64,000 nt of DNA from NCBI GenBank assembly GCA_001986395.2, contig MQVO02000001.1:2108001-2172000 (forward strand). The letters run 5' to 3'. Position 1 is the first letter of the stretch. Each line of letters begins with the position of its first letter. The notes under the pieces are model-generated. The model did not search any database, was not told the origin of the DNA, and worked only from the letters and a program-made list of their open reading frames with translations. The translations under genes and the position numbers were made by a program. Source of the stretch: Irpex lacteus (taxonomy: Eukaryota > Basidiomycota > Agaricomycetes > Polyporales > Irpicaceae). Positions 1 through 10,669 of this stretch are shown here, one piece after another.

Positions 1-565
1 ATTACATCTAACAAAGAGTGTTCAATGTTAAAATCACAGGCAAGAATCAGTTAAGACAAACATACCTCTCTACGTGCCTCTGACATATGTTAGACACGTC
101 ATTGCGACAGTCCTGAGTACTGTTCGTGCGAGAGCCAATGAAAAGGCATGCCCAGAATATACTGGGCAATAAGAGCATATATGAGCAGAGACGCATTCTA
201 TACTGTACTGACAATAGTTAGAATTAACATTGAGACACAATACATGTTGATCTATTACATACCTTTCACGTTGCAGGTGGTTGTGGTTGGAAGAAGAAGA
301 GAGCACGACACTAGCGCTCTTGAGTCATTTCTATTTGCACATATTTGGTCAAACCTTAGAATATGGTTTGAAGTATCAACGTATCCCTTCTCTTTATCGT
401 CCTCAACTCAGTACATTTCAAGCATACAAGAGATTCAACAGCTTTGTATAAACAAAATCTACTCCACCAAATCCTGCGAAGAAAGGTGCTCCTTCAATAT
501 ATTGATAAAGGATTGGGTGTTACTATCTTGAGGTTAGATCAATTGACAACGGTGAAATACAGTAC
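1..565. other. Flank with no confident gene
   Basis: No convincing coding signal was found on either strand. On the minus strand the disrupted gene next door ends in a stop just after codons for Ser-Asp-Gln, but the same bases contain a good splice donor (gtgagt) and an acceptor lies near 480. A further short 3' exon running to about 360 is therefore possible. This is inference only. Confidence 0.3.
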
Positions 566-1259
566 TCACTGATCACTTCCACCGACATCATGGTCCATGT
601 CCACCCAATACTCCTCATTCTTCACCAGCAGATCCACAAACATGCTTCTGATCCGTATAGTCGCATGCAAAATGGGAAAAATGCAAGGATCATCGTACCA
701 CATATCACAGCGCATCCGATGATAGTCGTCAATGTATGTTGTGATAGCCCAACTTGTACTCTCGGCAGGACTGCGATAGTTCGTGAATAGTCGGTATGGT
801 TGAGGAAGTTTCGGTAGATCAAAACTCCAAGCATGAAGGTCCATGGCCCAACGCACTTTCTTGAGATGAAATAGCTCTTCGTCGTTCTCTTCAGCTAGTT
901 GTATGAAGGTGAATCCTCAACGTCGATATTTTCGTACTGCAGCCCGTACACCTGGTTTAACGTCTTCAATATTCTTCAAAAGCAACGACTTCTTCTCCAC
1001 AATGGTTGCTCTTGGATACAGACAGTACGCAGTATCGAAAGTGAGGAAATTCAGCACACAAGCTGTGAAATACTTCAGCGTTAATTACGATACAGACAAA
1101 TGTTACGCACTAGAGTGAGACTCCATTATCACCTTTAATGGTGTACCATCTACGATAATGAGCTGCACCTTTCGCTTTGTCGCTGCTTGCACTTTTTCAA
1201 AGCCCAGCTTGCCCACTATCCCCCAAGTGTCTCTAATATAATGACCATCACTATCCCAC
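566..1259 (-). pseudogene. 3' half of a nucleotidyltransferase-like gene cut by a copia element
   Basis: This is the downstream half of the gene whose 5' half lies at 6967-7456. Without the retrotransposon and one copy of the 5-bp duplication, the reading frame crosses the junction directly (..GVELW | DSDGHYIRDT..). The segment codes for a strand-rich stretch (VQLIIVDGTPLKVIMESHSS), then a probable intron at about 1100-1064, then a segment containing DTAYCLYPRAT and ending near 566. An in-frame TGA sits where an arginine codon would be expected (KYRR*GFTFIQ), so the copy is broken twice. The pattern (a query such as VQLI, a serine-rich strand, then AYxLYPRAT) resembles a large Agaricomycete family of unknown function that I recognise by pattern only. 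Family assignment is moderate; the interruption is directly visible. Confidence 0.7.
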
Positions 1260-1678
1260 ACTTAGTTTGGGAGCTTAACTCGACGAAACAAGGGCCTAGG
1301 ACGTCAGGACTGCAGACTGAGATGAGCAACTAGCATAATATTGAGGAATATACACAACAACATACCTGCAGACTGAGATGAGCAACTAGAGGTTGCCTAG
1401 AGGTCTCAGGCTGCAGGATGAGCGACTCAGGGCGCTTAAATGCGGCAAATGCCGTAGAAAGCGGCCAGGAGCGCAGAAACTGCAAAGTCCAAGTCTACAC
1501 TATAGTGGGGGCATAAATATGGCCACAGAGGCTTGGGAAAAATCAGGAAAAATGCGAGAAAAATACTAACACTACTGTGGAGTGGGATAGACCATGTGTG
1601 AGTGATAAAAGGAGTGAAAATGACCATAATAAATGCAAAATAAGCGGAAAGCATGTGCTCACAGCACTATATTCAACA
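1260..1678 (-). repeat. 3' LTR of copia copy 1 (long form)
   Basis: On the minus strand it begins TGTTGAATATAG and ends CCCAAACTAAGT. It contains two copies of a segment with the core CTGCAGACTGAGATGAGCAA, separated by a short AT-rich insert. That duplication distinguishes this 419-bp form from the roughly 353-364-bp form seen at 18072 and 23809. A 72-codon ORF inside each LTR is incidental. Confidence 0.95.
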
Positions 1679-1690
1679 CTCCCCCTTGAT
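1679..1690 (-). promoter_or_regulatory. Polypurine tract of copia copy 1
   Basis: The minus strand reads ATCAAGGGGGAG immediately before the LTR start TGTTGAAT. This is the expected plus-strand priming site. A second similar purine run (GTTGAGGGGGAG followed by TGTC) lies about 45 bases upstream, next to the end of the ORF, so the tract is imperfectly duplicated. Confidence 0.8.
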
Positions 1691-1736
1691 GTAGCACATC
1701 TTGGAGCTGTGTCAGACACTCCCCCTCAACCTAGCA

Positions 1737-4700
1737 TCACTCTAGCCCCATAAGCTTGCGCAAATGAGAGACCTTGACAGGAGCCAAAGCCTTGGTCAAG
1801 AGATCTGCTGGCATCTCGGCTGTGGGACAGTACACAGGTTGAACCATGCCTTCACCAACCTTCTCCTTCAGCCAATACAACCGCAAATCGATGTGCTTCA
1901 CCCTAGAGAACTTCTCCGGGTTTTTGGCAACAGCAATCGCAGAGTTGTTGTCCACAAAGATGGTAGAAGGTGATTTGAACTTGTAACCAAGCTCAGTGAG
2001 CAGATTACGCATCCACAAGGCCTCCTTCGCAGCTTCCACAGCAGCAACGTACTCTGCCTCAGTGGTAGACAGAGTTACCCATGGCTGAAGCTTGCTACTC
2101 CAGTTGACTGCGCCAGATCCCATGCAGACAAGGTATCCACCTGTAGAGCGACGAGAATCCGGTTCCATACCAAAGTCTGCGTCCGAATAGGTGCAGAACA
2201 GCTCTGGTTTCGAAGAGTCAGGACCATAACTGAGTTTCAGGTCCATGGTTCCCTTCAAGTACCGGAACAGATGCTTTACAGCAGCCCAGTGCGCTTTGCC
2301 AGGATTGGAGTTGAAGCAGGCCAGCTTGGACACAGTGTAGGCAATGTCTGGGCGAGTGGAAGTGGCCAAGTACATGAGTGCGCCCACAGCATTGATGTAG
2401 GGGAACTGCTGCATGTATGCGCGCTCAGAGGGCGAGTTGGGGCAGTCAGCAGCACTGAGATGCGTGTTGGGTATCATAGGAGTCAACACAGAGGAGCAAT
2501 CGGTGAAACCATACGTCTCAAGCATGTCCACAATGTATTGGCGTTGAGACAGCGAGATACGATGATTCAGAAGGTCCCTGGTGATTTCTATGCCAAGGAG
2601 CCACGAAGTGGGTCCCAGATCGCGCAGTTTGAAGTGCCGGGAGAGCCAGGCGACCACACGGTCCGATTCTGCTTTGGAAGGCGAAGCAATGGTTATGTCG
2701 TCTGTGAATACAGGCATGATGATCCTGACATCTCCTCTTCTCCAGATAAAGAGAGAGGCATCAGACTGGAGGCGCGTAAATCCCTCTTGCTTGAGCACCT
2801 TGCTCAGCTCGAGGTACCAAACGCGTCCAGCCTGCTTGAGTCCATACAAGGACTTCACAAGACGAAGAACATCACCAGGCTTGCCAAAATGGAATCCGTC
2901 AGGTTGCTGCATGTAGATCTCCTCCTCGAGGGTGCCGTTGATATAGGCATGGGAGATGTCCACAGAGCGAAGGTCGAGGTCCTCGAGTGCAGCTAGTGCA
3001 AGGACTGTGCGGATGGAAGCCATGCGGACTGTAGGAGCAAAAGTCTCGACATAATCGAAGCCAGGGCGTTGGGAGAAGCCCTTAGCAACAAGTCGAGCCT
3101 TGAGACGTTCAACAGAGCCATCTGCATTGTACTTCTTCGCAAACACCCAACGGCAAGGTATAGCCTTCTTGCCAGGAGGCAGAGGACTAGATACCCAAGT
3201 TCCATTCTCCAAGTGCGCATTAATCTCTTCTTGGGCAGCTGCTTGCCATAGATCCCTATCATCTCGTTTCAGTGCCTCACTCATAGAGCGAGGGACAGCT
3301 TCTGAATCACCAGAGTGTGCCCTTGCGACATATTCACCGTCTGTATCATCATCCTCTTCATCAGGATCAAGTGAACTGGTCACCTCGTCCTCAGAATCCT
3401 CCTCAGCATGACTAGGCTCAGCAGGAGCTGGCAAAGCAGAGGCTGGCTCAGGAGTTGATGGCTCAGGAGCTGGAGACAACTCTGGACTAGGACTTGGTTG
3501 AACCTTCCACCACTCACCTGGAGGGTTTCTGGTACGTCTGGGATAGCGTGCAGCAATGAGATGCCCAGGAGCAGAATCATCTGCTTCTGAGGAGGGGGCA
3601 GAAACAGCACCACGGCGACGAGCGCGCTGAAGAGCAGCAGAGGGACCAGCCTGTGGCTCAGAGCGCACAGACTGGGGAGGTGCAGGAGGGACAGGATGAG
3701 CCTGAGGAGCTGGTTGGACAGCAGGGCGCACAGAGGGCGCAGGAGTGGATGGTGGTAGAGGGGCTGGGACAGGATCGACTTGGACACCAAGAGGGAGTGC
3801 TGGAGGCGCATGTGGACGAGCAGGCGCATTATTGACAGCAGGAGCCGGTTCCTCCCCCTCAAGTCGAGGCTGTGTCAGCATAGGAAGTGTAGGAGGAGCT
3901 GGAGGAGCTGGAGGAGCATCTTCATCGAGTCCAGAGTTCAAGATGAGAGGTGTGTCGGTTGTGGGAGGGACAGAGCGATAAGCAGGTACAGAGGACCAGT
4001 TCTTGAGCCCAGGGAAATACCTCTCGTTGAATACAGCACGTTCAGAGATAACAGTGCGTTTGGTAGCTAGATTGTAGAACTTCCAGCCTTTGTAGTCTGG
4101 AGGGTAACCAATGAAGATGCACTTCTCCATGTGAGAGCCCAGCTGCCCTCGTTTGTCCTTCTGCACGTGCACATAGGACAAGCATCCCCAAATCCGAAGA
4201 TTAGAGACATCTGGCTTGCGCTTGAACCACACCTCATAGGGAGTAGTGGTGGGCGCAGCAGAGGTGGGTACACGGTTCAGGACGTGAACAAGGGCAGCTA
4301 GAGCCTCCCCCCAGAACGACAGTGGCAGACCAGCTTCCTGGAGCATAGCAGTGATCCCTTCACCAAGAGTACGATTGTATCGCTCTGCTACACCATTCTG
4401 CTGAGGCCTGTTGCGCACTGTGTGACGTCTGGCAATGCCATGGTCAATGCAGTACTGCTCAAACTCCTTCGAAATGTATTCTCCACCCTTGTCGTCCTGC
4501 AGAGCGGCGATTTTCGCGCCTAGCTGAGTCTCTGCATAGGCTTTGAACCGTTTGAAGGCATCAAAGGTCTCAGACTTGGCTTTCATGGGAATCACCACCT
4601 TGAAGCGGCCATAGTCATCGATCCAGGTGCTCCAGTAGCGGTAGCCAGAGTGTGTGCGGACAGGGAGAGGTCCATGGACGTCAGAGTGAATGAGGGCGAG

Positions 4701-6239
4701 AGGTCGAGCAGTTCTGGAGGTGGAGGAAGGGAATGGATCTGCGTTGAGCTTGCCTGCAAGACATGGTTCACAGATAGGATCTGCTGGAGCAGTCGAATCG
4801 AGCTTCAGGCCCAGAACGACACCCTCAGAGATAAGCTTCTTGACACCAGCATGATGGTGGTGGGCAAAGCGACGATGCCAGAGAGACTCATCTAGAGGTA
4901 GAGTCGAAGTTGCGCTAACTAGAGCGGATTCTGGAGCAGGGATGACGTTGCCAGCAAGGTGGGCAGTGTTGGACGCGTCGATGGGCGCGCAGAAGCGAGT
5001 GACAGAGTCCTGAATGAAGTCCATGCGCTCAGATGAGATGTGGACGTTGAAACAATGGTTTCTGGCAAGATAGAGCACAGAGAGTAGATTGGATCCCAAT
5101 TCTGGTACATGCAACACTCTAGAGAACTTGACATGGCGCACAGACTCCCCCTCAACCTCTGGAGCAAACACCACTGACCCTACACCTGCAGAATGGACGA
5201 CTGTGTTGTTGGCAAGCCGGATAGGGATGGAGAGAGGCTTGTAGTTGCGCAACCAGTGTCTGTGGGGCGTCATATGAGAAGTGGCGCCTGTATCTGCGGT
5301 CCAGAGGTGGTCAGATGAGGTCTGAGGCGTGGAGGAGGTGGGAGAAGAAGGGGAACTTGCTTTGCCAGCGAACTCCGAGGTAGATGACGCATCAGAGGTG
5401 GTAGAAGTGACCTCCTGAGCTGCTTGGGCCTTGCCACCGCGTTTCTTCGCTTTCCTGCGCTCCTCCTGCTTCTGGGCCGCGTCCTTCGAGGCTGTAGCCT
5501 TGGCAGAGCGATATCGAGTGCAGGTGTCGACCACATGGCCAGGGAGGTCACAGAACGAGCACACAAGCTGAGAGGCCTGCATGATGACATGACTGGGGGA
5601 CTGGGAAGTGGATAGGGACGACGACCTGAGCTGCTGCTCGTTGATGAAAGCAGCCTGGAGCTTGTCCTTCGAGATGTGGTCGAGGAGTTGAAGGGAGGAG
5701 GCGAAGGACTGGTACTCAGCAGGTAGAGCTCGAATCATCGTCATACAGACGAGTTCTTCATCCAATTCCTTGATGGTGTAGGTGTCTGGGCGAAGGTTCT
5801 TCACTCTGAGCATGGCAGCATCGATCCTGGTCATGAGATCGGACAGGGACTCCTCAGGGCGCATCTGGATGGAGAAGAACGACTCCCAAGCGTTGAAACG
5901 CGCTCCAGGGACCTTTTGGAGGTGTACAGAGGCGAGTTTGGCCCAGATCTTGACAGGGTCGTCCTCAATGGCGTCCAAGTGTGTCTTCTGGTCGTCTGAG
6001 AGGGCCAAATAAAGCTCACCAGCTGCCTTGAGCGCCCTGTCCTGCCAATCCGCCCTAGCCTTCCTCTCAGCCTCAGTAGGCTTCGAATCATCCACTGCAA
6101 CAGGCTCCTTCTCATCTCCCTTGACCAATCTCCACAGCCCCTTACTCATCAGCCAGGCCCTCATGTCTCCAGACCACTGAGGGTAGTTGCCAGTCTTGAC
6201 GGCTGGAAAGCGCGGTCCAGAGGACGTTTGGGAGTCCAT
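1737..6239 (-). CDS. Copia gag-pol polyprotein, copy 1 (1500 aa, intact)
   Basis: A single ORF codes for the whole polyprotein. Residues about 1-225 are a UBN2/DUF4219-type gag. A CCHC zinc knuckle CSFCDLPGHVVDTC is at 227-240. The aspartic protease motif DTGAT is near 316. The integrase has an HHCC zinc region (about 454-495) and a DDE triad near D520, D582 and E619. A Pro-rich acidic linker spans about 760-1000. Reverse transcriptase follows with active-site FTDD, then RNase H with SDADFG and TTEAEYVAA motifs. Length and order are normal for fungal copia. There is no frameshift between gag and pol, so gag excess must be achieved some other way. The translation is nearly identical to copy 2, with only a handful of substitutions. 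Confidence 0.97.
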   Translation of the reverse strand: MDSQTSSGPRFPAVKTGNYPQWSGDMRAWLMSKGLWRLVKGDEKEPVAVDDSKPTEAERKARADWQDRALKAAGELYLALSDDQKTHLDAIEDDPVKIWAKLASVHLQKVPGARFNAWESFFSIQMRPEESLSDLMTRIDAAMLRVKNLRPDTYTIKELDEELVCMTMIRALPAEYQSFASSLQLLDHISKDKLQAAFINEQQLRSSSLSTSQSPSHVIMQASQLVCSFCDLPGHVVDTCTRYRSAKATASKDAAQKQEERRKAKKRGGKAQAAQEVTSTTSDASSTSEFAGKASSPSSPTSSTPQTSSDHLWTADTGATSHMTPHRHWLRNYKPLSIPIRLANNTVVHSAGVGSVVFAPEVEGESVRHVKFSRVLHVPELGSNLLSVLYLARNHCFNVHISSERMDFIQDSVTRFCAPIDASNTAHLAGNVIPAPESALVSATSTLPLDESLWHRRFAHHHHAGVKKLISEGVVLGLKLDSTAPADPICEPCLAGKLNADPFPSSTSRTARPLALIHSDVHGPLPVRTHSGYRYWSTWIDDYGRFKVVIPMKAKSETFDAFKRFKAYAETQLGAKIAALQDDKGGEYISKEFEQYCIDHGIARRHTVRNRPQQNGVAERYNRTLGEGITAMLQEAGLPLSFWGEALAALVHVLNRVPTSAAPTTTPYEVWFKRKPDVSNLRIWGCLSYVHVQKDKRGQLGSHMEKCIFIGYPPDYKGWKFYNLATKRTVISERAVFNERYFPGLKNWSSVPAYRSVPPTTDTPLILNSGLDEDAPPAPPAPPTLPMLTQPRLEGEEPAPAVNNAPARPHAPPALPLGVQVDPVPAPLPPSTPAPSVRPAVQPAPQAHPVPPAPPQSVRSEPQAGPSAALQRARRRGAVSAPSSEADDSAPGHLIAARYPRRTRNPPGEWWKVQPSPSPELSPAPEPSTPEPASALPAPAEPSHAEEDSEDEVTSSLDPDEEDDDTDGEYVARAHSGDSEAVPRSMSEALKRDDRDLWQAAAQEEINAHLENGTWVSSPLPPGKKAIPCRWVFAKKYNADGSVERLKARLVAKGFSQRPGFDYVETFAPTVRMASIRTVLALAALEDLDLRSVDISHAYINGTLEEEIYMQQPDGFHFGKPGDVLRLVKSLYGLKQAGRVWYLELSKVLKQEGFTRLQSDASLFIWRRGDVRIIMPVFTDDITIASPSKAESDRVVAWLSRHFKLRDLGPTSWLLGIEITRDLLNHRISLSQRQYIVDMLETYGFTDCSSVLTPMIPNTHLSAADCPNSPSERAYMQQFPYINAVGALMYLATSTRPDIAYTVSKLACFNSNPGKAHWAAVKHLFRYLKGTMDLKLSYGPDSSKPELFCTYSDADFGMEPDSRRSTGGYLVCMGSGAVNWSSKLQPWVTLSTTEAEYVAAVEAAKEALWMRNLLTELGYKFKSPSTIFVDNNSAIAVAKNPEKFSRVKHIDLRLYWLKEKVGEGMVQPVYCPTAEMPADLLTKALAPVKVSHLRKLMGLE

Positions 6240-6533
6240 AGAGGGCGATAGAGACGTCTGGGAGGGGGTAGAAGGCGAGTAGAGAGGACAGGAGGCGAGG
6301 GAAATGGGCCAGAGGCGAAGAAATGGCTTCAGGAGGTGAAAATTTCAAGATAGGGGCCAGGAAAGACTGATACGGCGATGGGGAACGGAGTTCTTGACGA
6401 ATCGGCCTGAATGTTGCACCAGTAGATAGCCACAGACGAGTAGAATCGAATGATATAAGATTTGGAGCGAAGGGACAACGGGAAGGGGCTGGATTGATGC
6501 GATGTAGTTTGGATGTAGTGGCCACAGAGGGGC

Positions 6534-6547
6534 CGGGGCTCATAACC
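6534..6547 (-). promoter_or_regulatory. Primer-binding site, half-tRNA type, copia copy 1
   Basis: Immediately after the 5' LTR the minus strand reads TGGTTATGAGCCCC. Its complement GGGGCTCATAACC has the sequence of the anticodon stem-loop of an initiator methionine tRNA (CAT anticodon), not of a tRNA 3' end. This matches the known strategy of Drosophila copia, which primes from a 5' half of initiator tRNA-Met cut in the anticodon region. The same sequence follows the LTR remnant of copy 2. Confidence 0.75.
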
Positions 6548-6966
6548 ACTTAGTTTGGGAGCTTAACTCGACGAAACAAGGGCCTAGGACGTCAGGACTG
6601 CAGACTGAGATGAGCAACTAGCATAATATTGAGGAATATACACAGGAACATACCTGCAGACTGAGGTGAGCAACTAGAGGTTGCCTAGAGGCCTCAGGCT
6701 GCAGGATGAGCGACTCAGGGCGCTTAAACGCGGCAAATGCCGTAGAAAGCGCCCAGGAGCGCAGAAACTGCAAAGTCCAAGTCTACACTATAGTGGGGGC
6801 ATAAATATGGCCACAGAGGCTTGGGAAAAATCAGGAAAAATGCGAGAAAAATACTAACACTACTGTGGAGTGGGATAGACCATGTGTGAGTGATAAAAGG
6901 AGTGAAAATGACCATAATAAATGCAAAATAAGCGGAAAGCATGTGCTCACAGCACTATATTCAACA
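6548..6966 (-). repeat. 5' LTR of copia copy 1 (long form)
   Basis: This is the partner of the 1260-1678 LTR with the same ends and length and about six mismatches. The ORF of the element starts 308 bases downstream of it. The right edge abuts the duplicated target CCCAC and the 5' half of the disrupted host gene. Confidence 0.95.
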
Positions 6967-7456
6967 CCCACAGCTCTACCCCGTCATCCGACCCAGAGTT
7001 ATCCAGGTAAGCCAGAGCGCGATCGTATTGCTCCAGACTTGTGCCATCACCGTCAACAAAAATGTCACTGGCTGAATTGTCGGCAAAGAGTGAGTCGGAG
7101 GGAATGAATGTATAGCCTTCCTTGAGCAACCACGAGCCTAACATCTCCTTCGCATCTCGATGCACATAGATATCCAAATTAGGCTCCGTAAAGTCCTGGC
7201 GTATGAAGAATTGAAGAGCGTATGAGCCAGCAACAATAGCACCGGTTTGTGCTTGTAAGCAGCGAAAAGTGTTGGGGTCGTGGAAGAAGTTAGAGAGATG
7301 TCGGTAGATGTTGAACCATTTGGTGAAACCTGCAGCATAAAGCCTGCCAGTGTTCTTGCAGATGCGTTGCGAGCGAACGATGTCTTTGGTGTCAAGGTAA
7401 GCGAGGATTTCGTGGTAGACATCTGCTTTGTCCATGAGAGAGGAAAAGGCCGCCAT
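6967..7456 (-). pseudogene. 5' half of the disrupted nucleotidyltransferase-like gene
   Basis: The frame starts at the ATG at 7456 (an in-frame ATG at 7513 also exists). It encodes an F-box-like helical N-terminus (DVYHEILAYLDTKDIVRSQR), then a segment with GAIVAGSYALQFF and NLDIYVHRD. The pattern GSxALQF followed by a D-x-D about 15 residues later resembles the nucleotidyltransferase fold seen in a widespread Agaricomycete family. Coding is open up to the copia insertion at 6966, where it becomes transposon sequence. The rest of the gene is at 566-1254. Function is unknown and catalytic competence is not shown. Confidence 0.7.
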
Positions 7457-7627
7457 GATATGTGCTCGGTGACCGTGGTTTGTGATAGAAGCGTGAATAT
7501 ATATTGAAGTCACTATAGGGCATTGATTACGAAGTTCTCATCTTATTAACAGGTGTCATCGCAGATATCATCATCGTAAACAACTTGTTTATTCACAAAG
7601 CACGTTCAAAAAGAACTACATTGTAAA

Positions 7628-10600
7628 CTAATCATCTTCTGGTACCGGTAAAGCAAGTACAACGATGCGGAGAAGATTCCACTGTATGTCTACGTGCCCC
7701 TTACTACTATGATGAAACGTACTAGGGACATAATGCACACAAACCCAAGAGTCTTCAGGAATCTCTCCTCGCGTCCATACCTTTGCACCGTGCAGCAACT
7801 CCTGATTGAACTTTGGGAGTTCCTTCTCGTTCAACAGATCTGTGTAGTCGTAGATTGGAACTAAAGTAATAAGGCGTCAGGCAAATCGAGAACAGTGGCA
7901 AAGAGGACTAACTTACTGTCGTCCGTATTGAACAACCTGCCCCTGCCGGCCAACGTCTGGATCTCTGCCCTCGTCTTCAATGGGGAGACGCGCTGGATTT
8001 CCTTTCCACCAACACTCGCAGATGGAACATCAATCTCAGGCTCCTCTGACTCGTCTCCCTTTGGAAGGCGACGCTTACGTGGAGTTGCTACCTCCTCTCC
8101 TACAAGGTACATTGTAAGTATTCGTACACGACAAAAAAGAGGACAGAACTTACCGTATTTACGCTTAGTAGGAACGGTACCAAACTTGAAGCCGTTGAAC
8201 CTGGCCGCAGCGAGTTGCTGCAGGCCAAACTTGCTCGCTAGGATGTTCATGGCCCGGTAGAACTCCATTGGAAGCAGCCTGATATTGATGAAACGTCCCC
8301 ATCTTCCGTCCACCAATTGGCCTTCCAGAAGGTAGGAGAGTGATACGCTGCCAAACATGACAAAGGCGACACCAGCGGTAGCACTCCATCCGTTCGATAA
8401 GCTGATGTTCTTGAGGATGTTGAAGGTGGGTGTCGCATACTGGCCTGTACCTCTGTTCATCCTCACCAGATTGGGATCAATCCGGGCGAGGTTGTACGTG
8501 AACGGCCCATATATGTCCTGGGTGACGATCGTAAAGAAACGCCTGAATTTCATTAGTTCTTGAACGTAACTGGGTAGCAGAGAAGGTGCTTACTTCCACA
8601 GTGGTGAATCTTTCTTAACACCGACAGCACGCATGGTGTCTCCAAAGTTGACAAAGGAGATGGGAACCTTTGAAGGGGGGCACAACAGTATCGTCCGAGC
8701 ATCACTACTGTCACTTAGTACTTTGTTAGCTGACAAAAGGGGCAACGTACGTGATGGGAGGAGGTGTGTAGGGTGAACGGTAGGCTGCCTTCATGTACTT
8801 GCACATAAGGCTTGCATGATCCGGGTTATTGGGATCTGAAACCCTTTCTACACCTGCTGCGGCATGTGGTGTGGGCAATTCATCGTCCTCCTCATCTTCA
8901 TCTTCATCGGAGACAATCGCACTCTTCTCCCTGACTCACAGTCAGCACAACTCATGAATAGCATGGGCAACAATACTCACATTATCCTAGACATCCCGGT
9001 GACGCTAAACAAAAACAGGATATCAGATACAATAGGATGATAATTGAAAACAAATGTACGTACGGAGTGTCGTTAACAGTATCATGTTCCTTCTTATTCT
9101 TCCTAGGTGAGGTCTTCGTCGCTTTAGCCTTTCCCGATACAGTCTTCATCCTATACAATCGGTTAGCATATGCATTATCGGTTTAATAATTTGAACAGAC
9201 TTACTTCTTGCGTGGTGATGCGTCAGAATTCTCCTCCACAGGCTTGTCGATCTCCATCTCGTCGTCAGAAACAAATGGATTGTACTCAGGATCAACAATC
9301 GGTCCTGGCTTGTTCTTGTCTTCGACGTTGGCTGCCGGCATCTTGATAGGTCCGTCCAAGAATGTGATGTTGGCACGAGCCTTGCCCTTGGACTTGGACT
9401 TGGTCTTCACCGGCGAACCGTCGGATGGCCTACACCAGTTACCGATATTCAGCTTTGTTGTCTTACGAAGCAGTGAATATACGTACTTTGGAATCTCAAC
9501 TACGTCAGAATCATTGCCGTCTGCTTGCTTGCTAGTCTTCTTCTTTGGTCTACGCTCGAGTAAGTAAAAGAGATACCATAGGAATATGTGTCACTTACCC
9601 TGGTGTCCTACGTGCAGTAGTCGGAGACTTGGGAGTACCATTGGCGGCAGCCTTGCTCCTAGAACTAAGTCTGAGATGACGTGTGAACACATCAAGACTT
9701 CGATTACATACCTTGTTGCACGTGGAGTTTGAGGCTCAACTGGGGACTGAACCACTCTACGTTTCCTCCTGTTATAGTGAGAATGATGATAAACGTCAAT
9801 CAACAAGCAGCACTCACTGAACGGGCGGTGGAGTAACCGGCTTTTCCTCTTCCACCTCAGCCTCCTCTGCCACCTCCTCCTCCTCTTCTGCCTCTTCTTC
9901 CCCTTCTACTTCCTCCTCCTCATCGACATTCTCCTTGTTGTCTCTTGTCTCGTCATCTCTACAGTATGGGTGTCAGCACAATCACATACACATGGTTGTT
10001 TATTTATACGTACGTAGCCTCTGCATCTGTCATCTCTCTGTTACGACTTATCAGTTATATATCACCACAACAAATATAAGTAAGTACTTACTCTTCGTCA
10101 CGATCGTCAATGAATGCCTTGTCTTCTTCTTCTTCCTCTTCTGACGCCTCACTGCAAAGGGTTAACAAAATAGTTAAATCATCAGAAGGTCATCATACAT
10201 CTCGTCATCTTCCTCTGCTTCTTCATCAATATATGATCGGCTGACACGGCTAACCACCGCAGACTATCAGGCAATGACCTCAACAATTACCAAAGACCTA
10301 ACATACCGGACTTGACGCTTCTCACGAGAAGATAGCACTACCTTGGCTTTATTCCTCTTAGGTTTGGTATCGTCCTTTGTTGTGCTAGAGGAAAGTGAGT
10401 ATAACAGTCCTAACGATAACAACTTGACACTTACGCTAAGGCCTCCTCCTCAGAGCTGGAATCAACATTCTCTTGTGTCAACTTCTCGTTTGCGCTAAAA
10501 AGACGATGAGAAGGTGAAGTCAAAACTACATTGTAGATTCTCACCGCTTTCCCTTCACAGTCTGTGATTTTGGCGGCGGGTTTGCTTTTGCCTTTGCCCG

Positions 10601-10669
10601 ACCTCTGTAGTATTGCATTAGAAGAGTAGGAGTTACAGTCAGTTTGATGACTTACTTAGCAGGAGCCAT
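7628..10669 (-). CDS. Acidic nuclear protein of unknown function, 19 exons
   Basis: The reading frame can be followed from ATG at 10669 (MAPAKGRAKAKANPPPK) through 18 short introns to the stop at 7628, all with GT-AG edges and compatible phases, giving roughly 620 residues. The N-terminal half is low complexity. It has basic clusters (KTKSKSKGKAR, KRKRR-like) alternating with long Glu/Asp runs, as in nuclear or chromatin-associated proteins. The C-terminal third is folded. It spans the exon with RFFTIVTQDIYGPFTYN and FVMFGSVSLSYLLEGQL, then a basic linker, then a final exon ending DSWVCVHYVPSTFHH..VPEDD. I do not recognise the domain. Exons are mostly 40-150 bases, so single-ORF prediction would miss most of it. 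No break was found, so it is probably functional. Catalytic function is unknown. Confidence 0.75.

Larger units (their letters stand above)
1260..6966 (-). mobile_element. Full-length Ty1/copia LTR retrotransposon, copy 1
   Basis: This is a complete element on the minus strand. It has two 419-bp LTRs (1260-1678 and 6548-6966), a 5-bp target-site duplication CCCAC (1255-1259 and 6967-6971), a primer-binding site next to the 5' LTR, a polypurine tract next to the 3' LTR, and one uninterrupted 1500-codon gag-pol ORF. The LTRs differ at about six positions by my reading (roughly 1.4 percent), so the insertion is fairly recent but not brand new. Domain order gag, protease, integrase, reverse transcriptase, RNase H places it in Ty1/copia (Pseudoviridae type). 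It interrupts a host gene transcribed in the same direction. Nothing visible prevents autonomous activity. Confidence 0.97.

Noticed and set aside
1436..1654. 72-codon frame inside each copia LTR (also at 6724, 18142 and 27329)
   Set aside because: It recurs only because the LTR recurs. It is hydrophobic and shows no conserved domain, and its copies change with LTR drift.
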